Shown here: positions 1 through 6,298 of the stretch, one piece after another
Numbering within the stretch: position 1 is the stretch's first letter
Layout: every line of letters begins with the position of its first letter
Translations under genes and position numbers: made by a program
Notes under the pieces: model-generated
Databases searched by the model: none
Seen by the model: the letters and a program-made list of their open reading frames with translations, nothing else
What the model was told of the DNA's origin: nothing
DNA from: Gammaproteobacteria bacterium
GTDB taxonomy: Bacteria > Pseudomonadota > Gammaproteobacteria > QNFN01
DNA length: 6,298 bases
Direction: 5' to 3'
Assembly: GCA_003645555.1 (NCBI GenBank)
Contig: QNFN01000119.1
Span: forward strand, 1-6,298

Positions 1-1795
<1,795 letters not shown>

Positions 1796-1837
1796 CGAGG
1801 TGAGCTCTCCGTGGCGCTGAATGGCGCGGTGCAATAA

Positions 1838-1853
1838 CGGCTCTGATAAGCCG
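1838..1853 (-). repeat. Short inverted repeat in the gyrA leader
   Basis: CGGCT (1838-1842) and AGCCG (1849-1853) are perfect 5-bp arms around a 6-base loop. On the minus strand they lie just downstream of the candidate gyrA -10 box, at or immediately after the expected transcription start. They could form a small hairpin at the 5' end of the mRNA, or mean nothing: arms this short occur often by chance in GC-rich DNA. Confidence 0.25.
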
Positions 1854-1856
1854 CCT

Positions 1857-1862
1857 ATTCTA
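1857..1862 (-). promoter_or_regulatory. Candidate -10 box of a gyrA promoter
   Basis: Read on the minus strand this is TAGAAT, five of six matches to TATAAT, 61 bases upstream of the gyrA start codon. That would give a leader of about 55 bases carrying the GGAGAG ribosome site. No convincing -35 hexamer lies 16-18 bases upstream (the base run there is TGCGCT-like). A weak -35 is compatible with known gyr promoters that respond to DNA relaxation mainly through the -10 region, but that link is inference here. Confidence 0.4.
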
Positions 1863-1954
1863 CACCACAGTGCCGCCCAAGCGCATCAGCCGATCGGGCC
1901 TCTGGCGGCCATAGAAGGCGCCTGAGGGCCCGGCACGGATTTCGTAGCGTAAGT

Positions 1955-1977
1955 TTTCGCATTCGGCAAGTGCGAAA
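1955..1977. repeat. Perfect 7-bp inverted repeat between mtnA and gyrA
   Basis: TTTCGCA (1955-1961) and TGCGAAA (1971-1977) are exact reverse complements separated by 9 bases. The structure starts 17 bases downstream of the mtnA stop codon and about 160 bases upstream of the gyrA start. It could be an operator-like protein-binding site, or a transcript hairpin after mtnA. It lacks a following T-run on the minus strand (the sequence continues ACTTACG), so it is not a standard intrinsic terminator. The surrounding bases are AT-richer than the flanking DNA. Confidence 0.45.
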
Positions 1978-1993
1978 TGGGAGGATTTCAGCC

Positions 1994-3034
1994 TCAGCTC
2001 CCGAACAGCGCCTCGATCCCTTCGCAGCTTGGCGAGATGACCACGCCGCGTTCAGTGACCAGGGCATCGACCAGATCCGCCGGAGTCACGTCGAATACCG
2101 GGTTCCAGGCTTCCACGCCCGGCGCGGCGATCCGTTGTCCGGCGCAGCCGAGCACCTCCGCCGCAGGACGCTGCTCGATCGGGATCTGTGTGCCATCGGT
2201 GGCCGCGCGATCGATGGTGCTGGTCGGGGCGACGACCATGAAGCGGACGCCATGGTGACGGGCGAGCACCGCCAGGCCGTAAGTGCCGATTTTGTTGGCG
2301 ACATCACCATTGGCGGCCACCCGGTCGGCGCCGACGATGACCCATTTCACGTGACCTTCACGAAGCAGTGCGGCGGCCGCCCCTTCGCATAACAGCGTCG
2401 TCGGAATACCGTCATGGGCCAGTTCCCAGGCCGTCAGCCGGGCTCCTTGCATCCAGGGTCTGGTCTCGTCGGCAAAGACATGATCGATGCGGCCGTCGGC
2501 ATATCCCTGGCGGATGACGCCGAGCGCGGTACCGAACCCGGCGGTGGCCAGGGCGCCGGCGTTGCAATGGGTCAACACCGCACCGTTGTCGAGCAGGTCC
2601 GCGCCGAGGCGCCCCATCGCCCGGTTAGCGGTGACATCCTCATCCTCGATCGCCCGTGCCTCCTTCAGTAGCACGGGTTCCGGGTCGGCTGCACCCGTGG
2701 CGATTCCTCGCATGCGCTCGATCGCCCAGTGCAGGTTTATGGCCGTCGGTCGTGCCGCGACCAGGGTCGCCAAATCGTTCTCGAAACCGCACCGCCACCG
2801 TTCCGGGTCGGCGGCGTAGCGCCGCCGCGCCGCGAGCACGGTGGCATAGGCCGCGGTGACGCCGATTGCCGGCGCTCCGCGCACCACCATGTCGCGGATC
2901 GCCGCGGCGACCACTTCGGGATCATCGTAGTCAAGGTAGATCTCATGCTCAGGGAGTTGCCGCTGATCGAGCAACCAAAGCCGATTATCACGCCAGACGA
3001 TGGGACGGATGGGTTCAGGGGCGGACGTGGTCAT
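1994..3034 (-). CDS. mtnA: S-methyl-5-thioribose-1-phosphate isomerase
   Basis: MtnA converts methylthioribose-1-phosphate, an aldose with a blocked anomeric carbon, to methylthioribulose-1-phosphate in the methionine salvage pathway; it is cytosolic. The 346-residue product has the usual family length. Family motifs seen are [15 protein letters not shown] (residues 49-63), HWAIERM (102-108), [19 protein letters not shown] (154-172), [18 protein letters not shown] (188-205) and [20 protein letters not shown] (231-250). Cys157 and Asp237 match the catalytic Cys160/Asp240 pair described for Bacillus subtilis MtnA. It is related to eIF2B alpha/beta/delta subunits and is sometimes misnamed as such; the RGAP and GADR motifs place it in MtnA. 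The chosen ATG has a GGGAA-like ribosome site at 3041-3045. It is divergent from the mtaD side, whose enzyme acts upstream in the same salvage route, and is followed by gyrA on the same strand. Confidence 0.96.
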   Translation of the reverse strand: MTTSAPEPIRPIVWRDNRLWLLDQRQLPEHEIYLDYDDPEVVAAAIRDMVVRGAPAIGVTAAYATVLAARRRYAADPERWRCGFENDLATLVAARPTAINLHWAIERMRGIATGAADPEPVLLKEARAIEDEDVTANRAMGRLGADLLDNGAVLTHCNAGALATAGFGTALGVIRQGYADGRIDHVFADETRPWMQGARLTAWELAHDGIPTTLLCEGAAAALLREGHVKWVIVGADRVAANGDVANKIGTYGLAVLARHHGVRFMVVAPTSTIDRAATDGTQIPIEQRPAAEVLGCAGQRIAAPGVEAWNPVFDVTPADLVDALVTERGVVISPSCEGIEALFGS

Positions 3035-3214
3035 GGCTCGTTCCCGGGAGCGGTGGCAATTGCGGAGGGCGCAGTTTAGCGGTTGCCCACACCCGACGCA
3101 GCGACTTGGCGGCTGAGGTCGACCGTTTGGCGCGCCCGGTCAAGCTCCAGTCGTGACAACTCTCTACCGTGGCTTACGGGCTCAGGTACCCGGTGGCTAC
3201 AAGGCATGAATTCC
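3035..3214. other. Divergent intergenic region between mtnA and the small lipoprotein
   Basis: This 180-base stretch must carry the mtnA promoter and probably one for the rightward genes. No RNA gene or strong terminator is visible. Rightward, GTGACA at 3153-3158 resembles a -35 hexamer (five of six), but no good -10 follows at 16-18 bases, so the plus-strand promoter is not located with any assurance. A near-repeat GTGGCTTAC / GTGGCTAC (about 3170-3177 and 3193-3200) flanks the palindrome GGTACC; its meaning is unknown. Confidence 0.5.
3073..3078 (-). promoter_or_regulatory. Candidate -10 box of the mtnA promoter
   Basis: Read on the minus strand this is TAAACT, four of six matches to TATAAT, 38 bases upstream of the mtnA start codon, which would give a leader of roughly 30 bases. 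No recognisable -35 hexamer is found at 16-18 bases. It is the best AT-rich -10-like element upstream of mtnA, but the assignment is weak. Confidence 0.3.
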
Positions 3215-3409
3215 ATGCACAAATATTCACGACGACTTGCGGCACGTCTCGGCTTTACGCTGCTGTTCGTCGTTTTGACCGTCGGTTGCAGCACGCTCGA
3301 TCTACGTGAGACCGAGCCCGGCGTCGCGGCCCAGAAGGTCGGCTACTGGATCAAGATGCCCAAGAAAGAGAGTGGCAGCATGATCTTCGGGGTACGCATT
3401 CCCTGGTAG
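3215..3409 (+). CDS. Small predicted outer-membrane lipoprotein of unknown function
   Basis: From the ATG at 3215 the product has 64 residues. A basic n-region (KYSRRLAARLGF) is followed by a hydrophobic core (FTLLFVVLTVG) and a lipobox LTVGC with the cysteine at residue 25. This predicts export, lipidation and cleavage to a 40-residue mature protein. Serine at +2 rather than aspartate favours the outer membrane under Lol sorting rules. The mature part is short and basic near its centre (KMPKK) and ends GVRIPW; I recognise no domain. An in-frame ATG at 3206 would add three residues, but its AAGG (3201-3204) is only one base away, while the same AAGG is 10 bases from 3215, so 3215 is preferred. 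An in-frame TTG at 3083 has no support. It lies 75 bases before mtaD on the same strand and may share its transcript. A chance ORF cannot be excluded, but the complete signal-plus-lipobox architecture argues for a real gene. Confidence 0.6.
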   Translation: MHKYSRRLAARLGFTLLFVVLTVGCSTLDLRETEPGVAAQKVGYWIKMPKKESGSMIFGVRIPW

Positions 3410-3484
3410 CCAGGACGCCAGAGCAGGTGACCGCATTGTCGACCGCATGCAACAATCGGCACGCCTTCGCCAGGATGACCACGG

Positions 3485-4822
3485 ATGCAACCGATCGATA
3501 CCCTGCTCTGCGCTCGCTGGATCGTACCGATCGAACCGCGCGACACGGTCCTCGAGAATCATGCGGTGGCCATCGCCGATGGCCGCATCGTCGCCCTGTT
3601 GCCGCGTGCCGAGGCAGAAACACGCTACCAGCCACACACAACAATTGATCTTGGCCAGCACGCCCTGCTGCCGGGACTGGTCAACGCCCACACCCATGCC
3701 GCGCTGACCCTGCTGCGCGGCCTGGCCGATGATCTGCCGCTGATGCGCTGGCTGCAGGAGCACATCTGGCCAGCCGAGCAGCGCTGGGTCAGCGAGGAGT
3801 TCGTGCGCGATGGCACCCGCCATGCGGTAGCCGAAATGCTGCGTAGTGGCACCACCTGTTTCAACGACATGTACTTCTTTCCGGACATCACTGCCCGCAC
3901 CGCATCGGCGGCGGGAATCCGTTCAGTGGTCGGCTTGATAGCCATCGATTTTCCCACCGTCTGGGCCGCCGACGCCGATGAATATCTCGACAAGGGACTC
4001 GCGGTGCATGACGAGTTTCGTCACGACACCCTGGTGCGCACCGCTTTCGCCCCACATGCGCCCTACACGGTCTCCGACGGCCCGCTGGAGCGCATCCGCG
4101 TGCTTGCCGATGAACTCGACATTCCAATCCACATGCATGTGCACGAAACCGCTCATGAGGTCGCCGAAGCGGTCGAAAAACACGGCGAGCGCCCGCTGGC
4201 ACGCCTGGCACGGCTCGGTCTGCTGTCGCCATCGCTGCTCGCCGTGCACATGACCCAGCTCGACGATGACGAAATCGACCAGGTCGCCGATGCCGGAGTC
4301 CGCGTGGTCCACTGCCCGGAATCGAATCTGAAGCTCGCCAGCGGCTTCTGCCCGGTGTCGCGCTTGCAGGCCGCCGGAGTAACGGTCGCGCTTGGTACCG
4401 ACGGGGCCGCGAGCAACAACGATCTCGACATGTTCGGTGAACTGCGCAGCGCAGCGCTGTTGGCCAAGGCGGTCTCCGCCGATGCCAGTGCGTTGCCGGC
4501 AGTCCGTGCGCTGGAGATGGCGACCCTCGACGGTGCGCGAGCCCTTGGCTGGGATGACGACATCGGTTCGTTGCGGCCAGGCAAGGCCGCTGACCTGGTC
4601 GCGGTCAGGCTCGACGGCATCGAGACCGAGCCGCTCTACCATCCGTTGTCGCAGATCGTCTATGCACTTGATCGTGGCCGGGTCAGTGACGTCTGGGTAG
4701 CTGGCCAACACCAGCTGCGCGACCGTCGCCTGACGACTCTTGATGAAGAGGAGATCCTGGCCAGCACGCGCCGCTGGAGTGAGCGTATCGGGGCCAGTGA
4801 TGCCGCGGCTGGTGTCGAGTGA
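3485..4822 (+). CDS. mtaD: 5'-methylthioadenosine / S-adenosylhomocysteine deaminase (TRZ/ATZ amidohydrolase family)
   Basis: A metal-dependent amidohydrolase of 445 residues, the usual length. The TIM-barrel metal site is visible: NAHTH (His69, His71), HMHVHET (216-222; His218 as metal ligand, Glu221 as proton shuttle), AVHM (His255) and LGTDGAASNN (303-312; Asp306). APHAPYT (189-195) is typical of the MtaD branch. N- and C-terminal segments form the small beta-sandwich domain; LRPGKAADLVAV (363-374) is its standard signature. Family members deaminate MTA to methylthioinosine and SAH to S-inosylhomocysteine. From memory, the P. aeruginosa protein at the equivalent position (PA3170) was shown to be an MTA deaminase, and the same substrate is likely here given the divergent mtnA. 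Chlorohydrolase or guanine deaminase names are less fitting. AGGA (3472-3475) precedes the ATG by 9 bases. The stop lies 55 bases before ubiG. Confidence 0.9.
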   Translation: MQPIDTLLCARWIVPIEPRDTVLENHAVAIADGRIVALLPRAEAETRYQPHTTIDLGQHALLPGLVNAHTHAALTLLRGLADDLPLMRWLQEHIWPAEQRWVSEEFVRDGTRHAVAEMLRSGTTCFNDMYFFPDITARTASAAGIRSVVGLIAIDFPTVWAADADEYLDKGLAVHDEFRHDTLVRTAFAPHAPYTVSDGPLERIRVLADELDIPIHMHVHETAHEVAEAVEKHGERPLARLARLGLLSPSLLAVHMTQLDDDEIDQVADAGVRVVHCPESNLKLASGFCPVSRLQAAGVTVALGTDGAASNNDLDMFGELRSAALLAKAVSADASALPAVRALEMATLDGARALGWDDDIGSLRPGKAADLVAVRLDGIETEPLYHPLSQIVYALDRGRVSDVWVAGQHQLRDRRLTTLDEEEILASTRRWSERIGASDAAAGVE

Positions 4823-4846
4823 TGAACCTGGCGCCGGGTCTATAAT
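4819..4846 (+). promoter_or_regulatory. Probable promoter of ubiG-mupP
   Basis: A perfect TATAAT -10 hexamer lies at 4841-4846 in the short gap between mtaD and ubiG. The best -35 partner is GTGATG at 4819-4824 (three of six, 16-base spacer), which overlaps the mtaD stop codon. Transcription would start near 4853, giving a leader of only about 25 bases before the ubiG ATG. This suggests ubiG and the phosphatase can be transcribed independently of mtaD, in addition to any read-through. Confidence 0.6.
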
Positions 4847-4877
4847 CGCGGCCTTGCCAACCACCGATGACAGCAAC

Positions 4878-5588
4878 ATGAGTGAGCAGACCACCAACGT
4901 CGATCCCGCGGAGATCGCCAAGTTCGAAGCCCTCGCCTCGCGCTGGTGGGACCCGGAGAGCGAGTTCTGGCCACTGCACCGGATGAACCCGACCCGGCTC
5001 GACTATCTCGACGATCATGTCGGGCTGGCCGGCAAGCGGGTCCTTGATGTCGGTTGTGGTGGCGGCCTGCTGAGCGAGGCGATGGCGCAGCGTGGGGCAA
5101 TAGTGACCGGTATCGATCTGGGCGAGGCGCCGCTGTCGGTGGCACGCCTGCACCAGCTCGAATCGAAGGTCGAGGTCGACTACCGGCACATCTCGGCCGA
5201 GGAACTGGTCACCGAGGAGGCCGGCAGCTACGACATCGTCACCTGCATGGAGTTGCTCGAGCACGTGCCCGAACCCGACTCAACCATTCGTGCCTGTGCG
5301 CGGCTGCTCAAACCGGGCGGATGGGCGGCTTTCTCGACCATCAACCGGACGCCCCAGGCGTGGCTGTTTGCCATCGTCGGTGCCGAGTACGTGCTCAACA
5401 TGCTGCCACGGGGCACCCACCAGTTCGAACGCTTCATCCGCCCGGCGGAGCTGGCACGCTGGGCCCGGGTCGCGGCCCTCGAGGCACGCGAAGTGGTGGG
5501 CATGCGTTTCAATCCCCTGGCGCGGAGTTTCCGCATCGCCCCGCCGACCGACATCAACTACATCGCCCTGTTCCAGCGCGAGAGCTGA
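4878..5588 (+). CDS. ubiG: Ubiquinone biosynthesis O-methyltransferase (2-polyprenyl-6-hydroxyphenyl methylase / 3-demethylubiquinol 3-O-methyltransferase)
   Basis: UbiG performs both SAM-dependent O-methylations of ubiquinone biosynthesis, releasing SAH. The 236-residue product matches the roughly 240 residues of the family. The N-terminus has the UbiG hallmark FEALASRWWDPESEFWPLH (16-34) and the class I methyltransferase motif I VLDVGCGGG (55-63). Asp80 in VTGIDLG is the acidic residue after strand beta-2 expected to bind the SAM ribose. CMELLEHVPEP (123-133) follows. The segment AWLFAIVGAEYVLNMLP (161-177) through RGTHQFERFI (178-187) corresponds to the insertion implicated in membrane-lipid contact in E. 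coli UbiG. The ATG at 4878 is chosen because the following residues match the family start; the frame is open back to 4740, but that extension overlaps mtaD and lies upstream of the promoter. No clear Shine-Dalgarno precedes the ATG, which is unusual in this window. The HAD phosphatase gene follows after 3 bases. Confidence 0.96.
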   Translation: MSEQTTNVDPAEIAKFEALASRWWDPESEFWPLHRMNPTRLDYLDDHVGLAGKRVLDVGCGGGLLSEAMAQRGAIVTGIDLGEAPLSVARLHQLESKVEVDYRHISAEELVTEEAGSYDIVTCMELLEHVPEPDSTIRACARLLKPGGWAAFSTINRTPQAWLFAIVGAEYVLNMLPRGTHQFERFIRPAELARWARVAALEAREVVGMRFNPLARSFRIAPPTDINYIALFQRES

Positions 5589-5591
5589 GCC

Positions 5592-6263
5592 ATGTCCGAG
5601 TCACGCTGCCGCGCCGTCCTGTTCGATCTCGACGGGACCCTGGCCGACACCGCACCCGACCTGGCGGGTGCACTCAATGCCCTGCTCGCAGAACTCGGGG
5701 AGAGTCGGCTCCCGTTCGCGGACATCCGGCCGCACGTCTCACACGGCGCCCGGGCGATGATCGGGTTCGCCTTGAACCTGCAACCCGATGATGAAGGCTA
5801 CGCTCCACTCCATCGCCGTTTTCTTGAGATCTACAGTGCCGGCCTTGCTGAGCAGACCGTGCTGTTCGATGGCATGGAGGAGCTGTTGCTGGCGGCCGAA
5901 GCCCACGGCATGCCGTGGGGTGTGGTGACCAACAAACCGGCCCGGTTGACCGATCCGTTGATGGCGGCACTCGAACTGACCGGGCGTGCCGGCTGCATCG
6001 TCAGTGGCGACACCACGGCACACGCCAAGCCACATCCGGAACCGTTGCTGCACGCCAGTCGGTTGATCGGCGTACCGCCTGAGGCGTGCCTGTTCGTCGG
6101 CGATGCCGAGCGTGATATCGAGGCCGGGCGTCGTGCCTGCAGGCGCACCCTGGTCGCACGCTTTGGCTACCTGGGAGCCGACGACCGTCCCGACGCATGG
6201 GGGGCAGCCGGAATCGTCGACAGCCCGGCGGAAATCCTGGGGTGGCCGGTGGCCGCCGGCTGA
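5592..6263 (+). CDS. mupP: HAD-superfamily phosphatase, probably N-acetylmuramic acid 6-phosphate phosphatase MupP
   Basis: A 223-residue HAD phosphatase with all four motifs: FDLDGTLADT (11-20; nucleophile Asp12, acid/base Asp14), VVTNKP (Thr113), AKPHPEP (Lys146) and FVGDAERDIEAGR (168-180; Asp171 and Asp175 for magnesium). The helical cap between motifs I and II contains VSHGARAMIGFAL (49-61). Automatic annotation would often say phosphoglycolate phosphatase (Gph). I favour MupP because the length is closer to MupP than to E. coli Gph (about 252), because VSxGARAM and the C-terminal RFGYLG...WGA...VDSP pattern resemble the Pseudomonas protein as I recall it, and because P. aeruginosa mupP (PA3172) directly follows ubiG. 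MupP dephosphorylates MurNAc-6-P to MurNAc, feeding AmgK and MurU in cytoplasmic peptidoglycan recycling and bypassing de novo UDP-MurNAc synthesis. It is translationally close to ubiG (3-base gap), with GAGAG at 5580-5584 as a possible ribosome site inside the ubiG end. Substrate remains inferred. Confidence 0.78.
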   Translation: MSESRCRAVLFDLDGTLADTAPDLAGALNALLAELGESRLPFADIRPHVSHGARAMIGFALNLQPDDEGYAPLHRRFLEIYSAGLAEQTVLFDGMEELLLAAEAHGMPWGVVTNKPARLTDPLMAALELTGRAGCIVSGDTTAHAKPHPEPLLHASRLIGVPPEACLFVGDAERDIEAGRRACRRTLVARFGYLGADDRPDAWGAAGIVDSPAEILGWPVAAG

Positions 6264-6298
6264 AGAACGTCGTCCAGCGTGGGGCCAGGACGGCAGCC
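6264..6298 (+). other. Short tail after mupP, possible leader of the next gene
   Basis: These 35 bases contain no hairpin with a T-run, so no terminator is seen after mupP. AGGA at 6287-6290 lies 8 bases from the window end, a good Shine-Dalgarno distance if the next gene starts at or just past the edge. In P. aeruginosa the next gene is, as I recall, a YciK-like short-chain dehydrogenase; that identity cannot be checked here. Confidence 0.3.

Noticed and set aside
3083..3214. N-terminal extension of the small lipoprotein from a TTG at 3083
   Set aside because: The extension would place 44 extra residues before the signal peptide, has no ribosome site and would mask the export signal.
3427..3452. 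ATTGT / ACAAT inverted repeat in the gap before mtaD as a terminator or operator
   Set aside because: Arms are only 5 bp with a loop of about 12 bases and there is no T-run; indistinguishable from chance.
3302..3823. A 173-codon minus-strand open frame overlapping the lipoprotein and mtaD start
   Set aside because: It covers the antisense of two better supported genes, lacks a promoter or ribosome site, and its translation shows no domain.
3923..4921. A 332-codon minus-strand open frame antisense to mtaD
   Set aside because: It lies opposite a clear amidohydrolase with all metal ligands, and its product has no recognisable fold or motif. Long antisense frames are common in GC-rich coding DNA.
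5054..5791. A 245-codon plus-strand open frame in an alternative frame across ubiG and mupP
   Set aside because: It is rich in Arg/Gly/Pro as expected of an off-frame GC-rich reading, while the overlapping frames encode complete UbiG and HAD motifs.

Overview
The window reads as an ordinary core-genome stretch of a high-GC gammaproteobacterium. Evidence for this is the high GC, the close match of the GyrA N-terminal region to the Escherichia coli protein (same residue numbering through the QRDR and catalytic tyrosine), and the gene order gyrA - mtnA - MTA/SAH deaminase - ubiG - HAD phosphatase, which from memory is the order around gyrA in Pseudomonas aeruginosa (PA3168-PA3172). The exact genus cannot be read from the sequence alone. 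I see no mobile element, tRNA, rRNA or CRISPR array.

Layout: the left half is on the minus strand. gyrA starts at 1795 and runs off the left edge, so only the first 598 codons are present. Upstream of it, across a 198-base gap containing a perfect 7-bp inverted repeat and a possible promoter, lies mtnA (3034 to 1994, minus). A 180-base divergent intergenic region follows. The right half is on the plus strand: a tiny predicted lipoprotein (about 3215-3409), the amidohydrolase mtaD (3485-4822), ubiG (4878-5588) with a consensus -10 box just ahead of it, and a HAD phosphatase (5592-6263) only 3 bases after ubiG. The last 35 bases hold no visible gene but end with a Shine-Dalgarno-like AGGA.

How the genes fit together: MtaD and MtnA belong to 5'-methylthioadenosine (MTA) salvage. 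In P. aeruginosa, MTA is deaminated to methylthioinosine, which is phosphorolysed to methylthioribose-1-phosphate, the substrate of MtnA. The window therefore carries two of the three steps of that route, transcribed divergently around the small lipoprotein. UbiG performs the two O-methylations of ubiquinone synthesis and makes S-adenosylhomocysteine, which enzymes of the MtaD family can also deaminate. The HAD phosphatase is most likely MupP (N-acetylmuramate-6-phosphate phosphatase of cell-wall recycling) rather than a true phosphoglycolate phosphatase, judging by sequence and position. GyrA is the DNA gyrase A subunit and is functionally unrelated to its neighbours.

Nothing here looks like a new biological system. 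The least explained elements are the 64-residue lipoprotein and the inverted repeat between mtnA and gyrA.
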